Origin: Eutreptiella sp. 'Long Island Sound 2002'
Lineage: Eukaryota; Euglenozoa; Euglenophyceae; Eutreptiales; Eutreptiaceae
Reading direction: 5' to 3'
Assembly (NCBI GenBank): GCA_964036045.1
Contig: OZ038393.1
Coordinates: forward strand, 49,716,429-49,780,428
Length of the DNA stretch: 64,000 bases
Both the position numbers and the translations under genes were made by a program. The notes below the pieces were generated by a model. It was not told the DNA's origin, made no database searches, and worked only from the letters and a program-made list of their open reading frames with translations. Positions 10,601 through 19,460 of the stretch are shown here, one piece after another (the stretch's first letter is position 1; the number at the start of each line of letters is the position of its first letter).

Positions 10601-12946
10601 GTATAGTTGCTTTATGAGAGAAATTGTGGAAGTAGAAGAATTTGCCCGTTCGAGGACGGTCCAGAGGGTGCCATGAGGCACTGTATTAAAGGCTTTATTG
10701 AAATCGATGAACAGCGAGTAGCTCTTCTTCGATTTTGCATAAAGGGCTTTGAGGTGATACAGATGATCAGCGCATTGGTGGCCGGGAAGGCCACCGTGCT
10801 GGATTTCTGAAAGGATGTCGTGTGCAAAAGCCTGAGCGCGCAGGTGTTTGCAGGCAAAAGTGGCCAAGAGTTTGTAAATACAGTTTAAGAGGGCAATAGG
10901 ACGGTAGTTTGAGGGGGAGAAAGGGTCGCCTTTTTTATAAAGCAAACATATTTTCGCGCATAGCCAGTGCGGCGGCAGCGGCGAGTGGAGGAAGCGGTTC
11001 AAAATGGAGTGGAAAAAACGTTGAATGGGTTCCGGACAGAGGGCCAGGGTGTAGTTGTTTGTTTTGTCCGGTCCCCCGGCTTTTGATGGCTTACTGTGTT
11101 TTAAGTGGTTCTGGAACTCCTGCCAGGTCACAGGAGGTATGTGGTCGTTCTTGGCAGAAACAGGGCATGTGGGCGAGTGGGACAGGACCTCGTCGACGGA
11201 GTCCTGGGGGGGGGTGTAATCTGGATGCCCTCCAAGATGAAGCAGAGTGTCCCCAAAAACTTTAGCTACATCCGCCGGGTCACTCACGAGCTCTTTGGTG
11301 GCTGGATCTCTGACTACGAGAGGCTCTAGGTCTTTAGGGCAGAGGGTGCGAGCAACAGTGGTTTTCATCTCGACCCCTCGGACAAAACTACTGTGAAGCT
11401 TTCTCTTCGCTTTGGTTTCGTCCGAGGACCGTAAGGTGTTTACCACGGACTGAACTTCCGCAATGTGCTCGGGAAATGCTGGGGAAGAAGGAGGCGGGGG
11501 TGAGCGTAATAACTTCCTGAGCTTGCCGTAGCTCTCTTGGTCCTTGCGCTGCGGTTTCGGACGCGTGATTTTGTGGTACGCAGACCCAACCTGCATAGGG
11601 AGAGAATCAGTGGCGGCGATGATCTCTTCTAATCGGGCCCTGGCAGGGGCGTCCTGGAGGTCCCGGCACCAGTCGGACATGAGCCGTATGCTGTTGGAGA
11701 ATTGTTGCTTTTCGTCTCTAGTAAGCTTCCAAAAAATGCAAGGGGGGAGTGGGGGCTGAGACAGAAGGATCGGGGAGGGGCACTGGAAGACGGCAACCAC
11801 TGGGTGGTGGTCAGAGATGGTGTAGTCCGTGAGGAATGACGCATCCAGAAGGGGAAAATGCGACACCAGGCAAGGTAACGCAAAGATGTAATCCAGCCTT
11901 GCTTCGCTGTCCCAGCGGTCGCTTGCGTAGCGGGTGTACTGCCTGAGGGAGGGGTGCTCTGACCTGAAAGTGTCCACCAACCTAGATGGGAGGTATTCCA
12001 CCTCCCCCGTGAGCCAGTGCCACTCATGTAGATCGACCAAGCTGTGCTGGTCAAGTTCGGGATCCAGAACGCAGTTAAAATCACCCCCCAGGATGTGATT
12101 GGGATTATCGTTGGGATAAGAAGCAAGAACTCGCTGTATGGTGTCACGGTACGGAGCTGGGGCCCCCGTGCGCACCGGGGGGGAGTAAACTGAGAAGACG
12201 TGCAGGGGAATTGCTTCCGGAAGGGATATTTTGGCACCACAGATAAGGCTGTCGCTGTCTCTGGGCGGGACACAGCTGGTATATCTCGCGATGCGCGGGC
12301 CTGCAATGACCGACACCCTGTGTTTGTGGCCGCGGACATTTGAGAAGACTTTAGCGCGGTCATTTCCGAAGGCGTACCGCTGTGGGAGGAGAGGGGGAGA
12401 GTTTAGCTCCTGAAGGAGTATAATGTCATATCCCTCGTTTAGGAAATGCAAGATTGCCGCGGGTGCGTTCTGGCTCTTTGCCGTGTTGAAGGACACGACA
12501 CGGATGGCCGGGACAGAGGGAAGAGAAGGGAGGGGGCGGCGCAAGCGTTTGAAGGGCTTGTGCACTTGGGGGGGAGGGGGGAAGGAGGGTGTCCGAATGG
12601 AGGAATAGCGGGCACCCAGTGGGGAGTCCGGTGTCAGAAGCGTTGGTATGTGGGCAGGGTCCTCATTTTGTATTGAGGGGTCGGGTTCGCACTGTTCTAG
12701 TGCAGGAATCCGAGAGTGAAGTGCTTGTGTGTATGCTTTGGGCGAGTGGTGTAAGGCCGTGTCACAGGCAGTGCGAAGAGAGGGGCGTATAGCCAGGTCT
12801 GTAGAGACACTTGTGTCTGGGACCAATATTCTCGGAATGATGTGTGCTTGCTCCACAGGGAGAATCTCCACGATGCGAGAGACCGTGGCGGTGAGGGAGG
12901 CACCGTGCACGCCCACGCGGGCGAGGACCTCTTAACACCGTCTCAT
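7640..12946 (-). CDS. ORF2: APE endonuclease, reverse transcriptase, RNase H
   Basis: The likely start is the ATG at 12946-12944, overlapping the upstream TGA, but an in-frame TAA (12934-12932) follows four codons later. No other ATG precedes the endonuclease. Counting from 12916: APE endonuclease begins near 138 (IRVVSFNTAKS) with QE 169-170, GGDFN 277-281 and SDHHP 368-372. RT has the FIDFNKAFN motif A (D738), RQGCPLSP and YIDD 835-838. A Tudor/SH3-like stretch follows at 1082-1130 (inference). RNase H has SDGS 1222, E1260, D1285, H1332 and D1342, all five usual residues. A CSRCGQHH-type zinc motif lies near 1438. The last 250 residues are basic and proline-rich. It makes and integrates the cDNA by target-primed reverse transcription. 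Confidence 0.9.
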
Positions 12947-13287
12947 GTTACTTCTCCTGCGGTGGCACTGACGGGTGGTGGGGGGGCAGAAAGAATATGG
13001 GGACGGGTAGCATTCGGTAGACTCATCAGAGCTTCCCACAAGGGGAACCACAGGATTTTGTGGTCTGGTACACAGTGAGCACAGATCAGCCCGGTCAGGG
13101 CATACCTGACGGTCACAGGGGTTAAGGAATTCATGTTACGGACAGGGGGAGCGGTAGAGCGATGGCCTTGCCATGCCTGAGAACATGCAATAATGGTGAT
13201 GGAGGGTATCTGGGGTGTTAAAGCGAAGACCACGTCTCGTGTGCACAGAAGGGTGACGCCGAGTGTAGGTTCATTAATTCGTCTCAT
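12943..13287 (-). CDS. Small ORF between AlkB-like ORF1 and ORF2
   Basis: This 114-codon ORF starts with an ATG 11 bases before the AlkB stop codon, so the two overlap. It ends with a TGA that overlaps the ORF2 ATG (ATGA). No family is recognised. It includes a short ICAHCVPDH segment that could hold a metal and a proline-rich end (SAPPPPVSA). The overlaps at both ends, within the same AACATGAGACG motif, suggest coupled termination and reinitiation. It could be a separate small protein or the displaced N-terminus of ORF2. Confidence 0.5.
   Translation of the reverse strand: MRRINEPTLGVTLLCTRDVVFALTPQIPSITIIACSQAWQGHRSTAPPVRNMNSLTPVTVRYALTGLICAHCVPDHKILWFPLWEALMSLPNATRPHILSAPPPPVSATAGEVT
12944..12954 (-). 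promoter_or_regulatory. Overlapping stop/start motif between the small ORF and ORF2
   Basis: On the minus strand AACATGAGACG contains the ATG of the ORF2 frame, and its ATGA overlaps the stop of the small ORF. The same eleven bases occur at the AlkB/small-ORF junction (about 13279-13290). Overlapping stop/start codons with reinitiation are known from LINEs such as silkworm SART1; their use here is inferred. Confidence 0.5.
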
Positions 13288-14299
13288 GTTGCCCTGGGTC
13301 AGGGGGCCCTGAGGATGTCGTATGGAGGCCCGTTCCTACACCAGTGTGACGGAAGACAAGGGATACCCTGGAGTCTCGGGGAAGGCGCCGCTTCTCCACT
13401 GTGTCATAGTCGCGAGCTGGGATTTGGTGCTTCCATTTGTCGCGGGCTTCCCCAGAAATTAGGAGTAGGCTGCGGCGCTGTAGGAAGACTTTTTGCCTTT
13501 TCTTAAAGAGGGTGGATCCGGGGAGGGGACGCGGTTCGAAAACCATTTCCGCACCTGACCCAAAGGAGCCATCCAGGACATAAGGGCCTAGCTGAGGAAC
13601 GTCTACGTGGCTCCTCAGGCCACTGCCAGGCTCGTATCGAGCCACTGACCACATATTGGGGCATAAGAGAGAGGGAGGCAGGACCTGGGCGCAGGCAGAG
13701 AATGCCCGTAGCCCAATCGCTTGAATAAACTCAGCAGGGGTCGGTTCAAAAGGTTCAACTTCTTTTGATTCTGGATTGTACCTGAATCCGAAATGAAGCA
13801 TTGTGCGGTGCCCCTCGGACAGCCACTGGTGATCTTCATCTGCACTGTAGGACATCACCAGGGCCTCTTCTTCTTCTGAGAAAAATTCATTGGATATGAA
13901 GGCTCCTGTTATTTCCGGGATGGGGTCTAAAATTTTCCCCGTTTGAAGGTGGAGTTGTGCGATCTTTTCTGTGAGGGAGAGGGGCTTGCTTGTGGACAAG
14001 TAATGGTCCCTCGCGAGACTTAGTTGTTCCGCGCTGCCGTAGGCAGTCGCCGCCTCGATGACTCGTGATAGGAAATCCTGGGCTTTCGAAACTAGGGGGT
14101 TGGCGGGAGCCAAAAGGTTGTCACGCGCGGCCGTTTCGGGGCACTCGGGGTGAAAGACGAGCAGGGACACAGTGAAGCCTTCTGCAAGGAGCGCGGATTC
14201 GTAATGAGCATATTTCACTCGGTAGACTCGCACCTTAGCCATGGGGGCGCTGAACAAGGAAATGTGCCGAATTTTCCCAAGCAGGGAGACCCCGAACAT
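13274..14299 (-). CDS. ORF1: AlkB-like 2-oxoglutarate/Fe(II) dioxygenase
   Basis: The 341-residue protein carries the AlkB signature in order: RYEPGSGLRSHVD (R220, Y221, iron ligands H231 and D233), a SLLLISGEARDKWKHQI block (third iron ligand H291) and a C-terminal RDSRVSLVFRHT with the two arginines (about 311 and 317) that bind 2-oxoglutarate and substrate. AlkB enzymes oxidatively remove alkyl groups from nucleic acid bases; some act on RNA, and plant RNA viruses carry them too. Residues 1-120 match nothing I know. It is the first ORF of the LINE and starts about 80 bases from its 5' end, in the place where most LINEs have an RNA-binding ORF1. An in-frame second methionine at residue 20 (MAKVRVYRVKY) is an alternative start. 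All key residues are intact although neighbouring ORFs show lesions. Activity and substrate are inferred from motifs only. Confidence 0.85.
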   Translation of the reverse strand: MFGVSLLGKIRHISLFSAPMAKVRVYRVKYAHYESALLAEGFTVSLLVFHPECPETAARDNLLAPANPLVSKAQDFLSRVIEAATAYGSAEQLSLARDHYLSTSKPLSLTEKIAQLHLQTGKILDPIPEITGAFISNEFFSEEEEALVMSYSADEDHQWLSEGHRTMLHFGFRYNPESKEVEPFEPTPAEFIQAIGLRAFSACAQVLPPSLLCPNMWSVARYEPGSGLRSHVDVPQLGPYVLDGSFGSGAEMVFEPRPLPGSTLFKKRQKVFLQRRSLLLISGEARDKWKHQIPARDYDTVEKRRLPRDSRVSLVFRHTGVGTGLHTTSSGPPDPGQHETN

Positions 14300-14378
14300 T
14301 ACATCACCGTCCGGCGTGGATGACGGGGCGTGTACTTCTACCAGTTCTGGATCAGGAGGTTCGGGGAGGGGGTTGAAG

Positions 14379-14396
14379 CTCGTCGGCCTGCTCTTT
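14379..14396. repeat. 18-bp target-site duplication, 5' side of the AlkB LINE
   Basis: This is identical to 7516-7533. The reading frame of element C's pol enters here on the minus strand (PKEQADE) and continues in phase at 7533 once the LINE and one duplicate are removed. Confidence 0.9.
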
Positions 14397-15433
14397 AGGA
14401 GCTGGATAGGGTCTCCTCCGGATCTTGTGACCCACGACCTCGGGTTTCAGCTTGAGGTCCATCTGTACCAGGTTGTCACATGAGGTTGGAGGGGGTAGTT
14501 CTCCGAACACCTCCAGATAGGTCCTTATAAGCTTCTGCACCCGCGGGTCCAATAGCTTGATCTTGTCCTCCATGTGCTCGTCAGAGTGTAAGTTGCTTGC
14601 CCCCTGAGTAATAGACGTCGGGGGGAAGTCCTCCACCGACTCTTCGCCCTTGGTAGTGTCGTTCAACCCTTGGTAGGCATATAGAAGGTCTTGTTCAACC
14701 ATCTCCGGCATGCTCGAAGGGGTTCACATACACATTTCTCCGAGAGGTCGTCCTCCTCTGGGGTCCTCACATGGGCGCCCCACACGCTCTTCATGAGCTT
14801 GAGATCTACCTCCCTTTGCCAGGTGGTGATCTTCTGTTCGAGGTCCTCCTTCAATTGAGATAGATCTCTCATACGTCCTTGCTTCAGTGGCCATGAGCTG
14901 CCGGTAGGCTTAGCGTAGCATAGCTTTCTCGCCACCAACTTCCTCTTGGAGTCCACATACTCCCTTAGCCTGGATCGAGGGTCCAGCTCTTCGTCCACGG
15001 GGTCTTCCACCCTCATGGAGAGTAGGGGTTTCAGTGGGGCGACGTACTCGGCGTTCTCCACTTCCTCCACACAGGTCTGCACGAAGAAGGCGTCGTGCTC
15101 AGTTTCGTCATCTGAGGTAGGTAGGTAGGTAGGTATCTTTGGGAGCTCGGGATGCCTCCTTTGACATTGCAGGAAGAAGGTCTTACCAAGGGGACGTCCT
15201 GTCCCTCCCACTGCCCTATGTCAGGTGCCTCTTGAGCCGCTCCCGCATGTGCCTGGGAAGGCATTGTCGCGGCCAGCCGGTCCATGTGTCCCAGGTGGTG
15301 GGGTGTCCCCACATGTGTCCATGGGTAGGGCCACATGCCCCCTCCTTTGAGCGGCAGCTGTGGGGGCTGCCCAGCCGTGTGGAGTATCTCTCACCAGTCT
15401 CAATAGCATCTTGAGGTCGTAGTCGATCCTTCA
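14397..15433 (-). pseudogene. Element C pol linker between Dam-like domain and RT, frameshifted
   Basis: Coding likeness moves between frames: an acidic segment with VENAEYVAPLKPLL and DDETEHDAFF (15130-14720) in one frame, then KIRRRPYPAPKEQADE (up to 14397) in another. Frameshifts near 15200 and 14710 separate them. The C-terminal part resembles the spacer just upstream of RT in other Ty3/gypsy pols, including the short basic stretch where primer-side contacts begin. The 15392-15533 part is duplicated exactly at the right end of the window. Confidence 0.6.
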
Positions 15434-16414
15434 AGTCACCCAGGGCGAGTCCATTGCTTTCTCGTTGTATAGCCTGGACCAGAGTCGGGTCCAGATCCTC
15501 CCATGGTATGGAGGTAAGACCTCCGTCCACCACGCTGAGCATACTCCCCCATCCGGGTTTCCCAATAGGCGTCTTACGCTCAGAGGCACGTAGATGGCCT
15601 CATCAGGTAAACGAACAGAGCTGAGGGTCAGCCTGTCCAGGAGGTTTCGCCAGTACTCGTTGCCCCCATGGGCTCCCCAATCGGGGGAACACAGGACCAT
15701 ACGGGAACGTTCCAAGGCCACCTTGGTCAGTACCTTCCCCAGTTCACTGAACCTGGGGTTCCCGTAGGCCATCCCGAAAGAGGGCCAGTAAAATTTGTAG
15801 CTGCAGTTCTTCCCCTTGCTGCAGTAAAGGTCCAGTACATGCTGCTTGTCGCTGGCGAACAACTCCAAACTCAGGTCTTCTCTAGAGTAACCCAACTCCT
15901 TCAGACCTTGGTCTAGGACTTCCCCCAATTGTTGATAGTCCTCAGTTTTGGAGGCCGCCATCACGTTCGAGGGCTCCTCCTTTGATAGCCTCAGGTAACT
16001 CGAGGTATGTTGGGACTGCTCCAGTGGCACAGACTCTCTGCCATTGCCGTGGTCCACGTAGAGGACGTAGGGCGCTTGCAGCGTCAGGGATTGTATCTGG
16101 GAGAGCTGCACGAAGAAGTCAGTACCCAATACAAAGTCGAAGGCCTCAGTGTCCATCACATAGAACCGATGGGCGATAGTCCGGGAGCCCATAGGTACCT
16201 CCACTTCACAGTCCCCGCAGCTGTGCACCACATGTCCATCCCCCATTCGTATAGCCGCGGTGGTCATGGTGTTCTTCAGGCTCCCACAAGGTAAAATTCT
16301 CTTGGCCACTATAGATATGGTGGCGCCAGTATCCAATGCCCCCAGGTATTCGCGCCCCCCTAGTCGGATACGTACCCAAAACACCAGGTCTTGGGTGCCA
16401 CCGGAGCGTCCCCG
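15431..16414 (-). CDS. Element C protease and Dam-like domain
   Basis: This lies directly after a TGA (16417-16415) in the same frame as gag. It begins RGRSGGTQDLVFWV. The retropepsin has the canonical LDTGATISIV active site near residue 18 of the ATG-less ORF and an FDFVLGTDFF strand about 90 residues later. A second domain follows: LELFASDKQHVLDLYCS, then a YGNPRFSELGKVL segment and RMVLCSPDW. It aligns with the Dam-like domains of elements A and B, but the motif is NPRF instead of NPPF, so catalysis is doubtful in this copy. It ends at a TGA where a frameshift has probably occurred. Confidence 0.7.
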   Translation of the reverse strand, partial: RGRSGGTQDLVFWVRIRLGGREYLGALDTGATISIVAKRILPCGSLKNTMTTAAIRMGDGHVVHSCGDCEVEVPMGSRTIAHRFYVMDTEAFDFVLGTDFFVQLSQIQSLTLQAPYVLYVDHGNGRESVPLEQSQHTSSYLRLSKEEPSNVMAASKTEDYQQLGEVLDQGLKELGYSREDLSLELFASDKQHVLDLYCSKGKNCSYKFYWPSFGMAYGNPRFSELGKVLTKVALERSRMVLCSPDWGAHGGNEYWRNLLDRLTLSSVRLPDEAIYVPLSVRRLLGNPDGGVCSAWWTEVLPPYHGRIWTRLWSRLYNEKAMDSPWVT

Positions 16415-16417
16415 TCA
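16415..16417 (-). promoter_or_regulatory. In-frame TGA at the gag/pol boundary in a known leaky context
   Basis: Gag ends VTCPAEF and the protease follows in the same frame after one TGA. The next codon is CGG. UGA-CGG is the readthrough context used by tobraviruses, so suppression could make Gag-Pol here. This is inferred from sequence only. Confidence 0.45.
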
Positions 16418-17071
16418 GAACTCCGCGGGACAGGTCACCTCGAACCCCTTGTTCCGCAATTTGCGGGCCATCCTCATGAAACGGCTCCTCTTCTTAGCGT
16501 TGCCGTCATCACCACCTTCATGCTCTTGCTTGGCTCCTTGTTCCTGCTGGGTCTGCGTTTGTGAGCGTGTGGTTGGACCAGACTGCCCTCCAGAGGGCTC
16601 GGAGTTCCCCCCTAGATTAGGGTTGGGGTTGCCTCCGTTCTTGTCCTTGTTCTTGTTGTCCTTGTCTGGCTGGCGGTTAGCGCCTCCTCCTCGTCCACCT
16701 TGACTCTTGTCTTGCCCTTGTCCACGTCCTTTTGACTTGCCCTTGCCGCAGTCGTTGCCTTGGCCTTTGCCTCCACCTTTGCTTGAGCCTTTGCCAGGAT
16801 CTTCACCCTTAAGCTTCGCTGATAGGCGTTGCTTATGCTAGCACTCATCCTCGTAGTGCTTCCGCTTCCCACGGAAGGCACACGTGATGGTGCACCTGTA
16901 ATGATCCGGCAGCTTCGCTTTGGCGCCGGTGTTCTTCTCCTGCTGCTTCCCTTGGACTACGAAGCAGTCTCGCTGCTCGCAGTCAGGGGCGTGCGGCCCG
17001 AGCTCCCGAAGATACCGATTCGTCGCGCGATCGCAGCAAAAGAAAAATAAAATACCAAGAAAATGACGCAC
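16418..17071 (-). pseudogene. gag: Element C gag C-terminal remnant (nucleocapsid-like)
   Basis: In the frame that leads to the protease there is a cysteine/histidine motif CTITCAFRGKRKHYEDEC (C-x3-C-x7-H-x4-C), a variant of the retroviral zinc knuckle. A long Lys/Gly/Gln-rich tail (GKGSSKGGGKGQG, SKGRGQGQDKSQGG) that would bind RNA follows. A TAG at 16838-16840 interrupts the frame directly after the knuckle. No capsid domain precedes it, and upstream of about 17040 the sequence is unrelated, so the gag is truncated. Confidence 0.6.
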
Positions 17072-19460
17072 CGGCGAAAAAAATAAAGCGAAAAATCGTC
17101 TTTTCCGACCTCAGAAACCCCCCGAAAAGTTTTACGCCGCTGTTTGGCGAGGTCGCAAAATTTAGGACACTCACAAAAAAAGACGAACAATAGAGTCGCG
17201 ACGGCGAAGAAGCTGAGCGTTGCTTGCCCCAAACCACCTAGCAAAGTGCGTGCCCTAGGCGCTAGGGACTTGTGCGCGCCCCAAAACAAACCACACATAG
17301 ACAACAACAACGCCACCGGCCGCCGACAAACAAGTATGTTATATGCCGCGCAACGCTAAAAACCAACGCAACAAGCACAACGCGGTAAGAGGTAGACAAG
17401 GAGAGAACAAGTATGTAACAAACCGCACCACGGTGGAGATATACCACAAGTATGCGACCAAGCAATGCAAGCCCACTCGCATAGGGAGTACGACGGCGCC
17501 GTAACACGCGAAGGTGATCACAACAAAAAAAGAAGCCGCACAAGTATGTTGCATGTCATGCATGAATAACACACACAAGCAACAACAACGCCACCGACCG
17601 CCGAAAAACAAGTATGTTACATGCCACGCCGTGCATATTGCCATAGCGCATAACGCCATGCATAACGCCGTAACAAACGCAATACACAAGGAAGGAAGTT
17701 ACGTGCCAAGCAACGCCAGAGTGCGCCGCCACGAAAAGCGCAACGACAATCGCACCGGCAAGGAAAACCAACAAGAGGTGACACCGAATGAAAGCCTATG
17801 CCCACCCCCGCACACATAGGGAAAGAAAGGTATGCCCGTACGTGCATGCCCGTATCGCCGCAAGGTCATCACCGCCACGGACGAGCAAAATGGTATGAAG
17901 GGGCACGACGGGGGAACACATAACCAACAAAGGAGAGAAGAACGCACGAAGGAGGCCACACACCACCGAGGTGAAGCACAACACACATAAAAGCACACAA
18001 ATAGAAACTAAACATACACAACATGCACACGCGGCTAGTTGGATCCAAGTACGTTACATGCCATGCCATGCTACGAAACGAACACGAGACAAGAACGGCA
18101 ACCGCGCCAACAAAAGCAAAAGCTGACCACGAGGCGTAACCGAGACGTGCCCACCCCCCACCCGCACGCCCGCTTACGTAGGAGGCAAAAGGGAGCGAAA
18201 GGGGACAAAGGGTATGCCGCCGCATACAAACAAATAGTAGGCAAGGGGGGAGCCACACACCGCCACCAAGAACGCAAGTATGTTACCATGTCGTGCCACG
18301 CCGCCAACCGCCCGGCCAGCGCCAGCAACCGAGGGGAAAAAAAAAAGAAATGGCCTTCGGCCAGGGAGTGGTTGTCACGGGGGGCTAACGGTCCTGCCCT
18401 GCGGTGCAATGCGGGGCAACCGTGACAACTGCTCTTACAGCACAACCACCCTTTTTGTTGCGCTGATTAGAACATACACACATATGCATAGCGTCGTGTG
18501 CCGGATTCCGACATACACACGTTGCCACGCTTCCTTCTTGTCCTTCTTGACCTTCTTGTGCATGCACCCACCTTCCCTTCCCTTCACAGGTCCAAAGGAG
18601 AAGTGTGTGCTCGTGTTTGCGTCGTTTGGGCGTTAAAGCAGGGTTGTCTTAGACGCTTAGGCTTGTTTTGCGTTGTGCCGTCGTCTCTCATTCGCCATTC
18701 CCTAAATGTCACGCCGTGCACACGGAGGTCAACGGGAAGCAACCAGCGCCCGGCCCGCGCGGTACACACGTAGGCAAAGCAAGAGAACTAGGACACACTA
18801 AGATAGTGGGGAAAGAAACAAGTATGTTGCATGTCACGCCGCGCGCGCGGAACGGACAACGAACAAAGGTGGCGGCCAAAGAGGTGTGTGGAGCCAAGGC
18901 GAGAGCAAGTAGGATATAAACCTACGCCAAACTACGCAGGAAAAAAAACGCCGTAACAAGCACAACACGGTAAGAAAAAGGAGAGAGGAGAACACGAACG
19001 AAGCATAAATAGGTAACATACCACACCGCTGCGGGAGTAAGAGACCGACCGAGGATGGCACTGTAGAGGTGCCATGTCGCGACAAAACCCCCGCCGCCGC
19101 ACGCCCGTTTACATCCTTTCTCTTCGCAGGTTCAAAGGAGAAGGCCCAACGAGAGAGAACGGCGAGCCGGCAAGGAAAAAGACCGAGACACGCAACAAAG
19201 CGGAGGCAGGGAAAAAGCGCATGCCAGGGAGAAGGGTAGAGGAAAGGGTAAAGAGCAACGAAGCCACGAAAGGAACAAGGGGTAGCCAGCGGCCGAGCAA
19301 GGGGCGCGCACAGGGAAGGGGGCATGGCAGGCACACGGCGAGCGCAACACCGCACCGAGACACCGGAGAGGGAAGCACCAGAGGGACAAGAGAAGAGCGG
19401 CACCACGCACCACGACACGCACGGCACAGACACCATGCACACACACCGCACATACTCAAC
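17072..19460. other. Non-coding stretch with dispersed short direct repeats
   Basis: There are no credible genes; the many minus-strand ORFs are hydrophobic, overlapping and repetitive. The word CAAGTATGTT or a one-base variant recurs at about 17331, 17408, 17541, 17609, 18046, 18275 and 18819, several times followed by RCATGYCACGCC. A longer 58-base copy pair starts near 17295 and 17573. Two polypyrimidine-CAG sites followed by GGTYCAAAGGAGAAG occur near 18590 and 19130. The unit seems to be a degenerate repeat several hundred bases long. It may be the start of LINE-G's 5' region or an older element. Confidence 0.5.

Larger units (their letters stand above)
7534..14378 (-). mobile_element. 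Non-LTR retrotransposon (LINE) carrying an AlkB-like ORF
   Basis: A full-length-looking 6845-bp LINE. From the 5' end (14378) it has a short leader of about 80 bases, ORF1 (AlkB-like dioxygenase), a small overlapping ORF, a 1.77-kilocodon ORF2 (APE endonuclease, RT, RNase H, zinc motif, proline-rich tail) and a short 3' end finishing in A residues. Perfect 18-bp duplications flank it. Presence of a canonical start for ORF1 right after the 5' junction argues against 5' truncation. The APE plus RNase H layout resembles the I/L1-type superclades; I cannot assign a clade. One nonsense codon near the start of ORF2 suggests that this copy is inactive or needs recoding. Confidence 0.9.
4480..17071 (-). 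mobile_element. Ty3/gypsy chromodomain element C, decayed and interrupted by a LINE
   Basis: Read on the minus strand the order is gag C-terminus with a zinc-knuckle-like motif (about 17071-16418), protease and Dam-like domain (16414-15431), a linker region (about 15433-14397), then RT, RNase H, integrase and chromodomain (7533-4480). The 7534-14378 LINE sits inside the linker/RT boundary. Subtracting the LINE and one 18-bp duplication restores the pol frame exactly. The gag N-terminus and 5' LTR are absent: coding likeness stops near 17040 where unrelated DNA begins. The 3' LTR could not be delimited. There are several frameshifts (near 15470, 15200 and 14710) and in-frame stops, so this copy cannot make an intact polyprotein. 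Confidence 0.8.
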
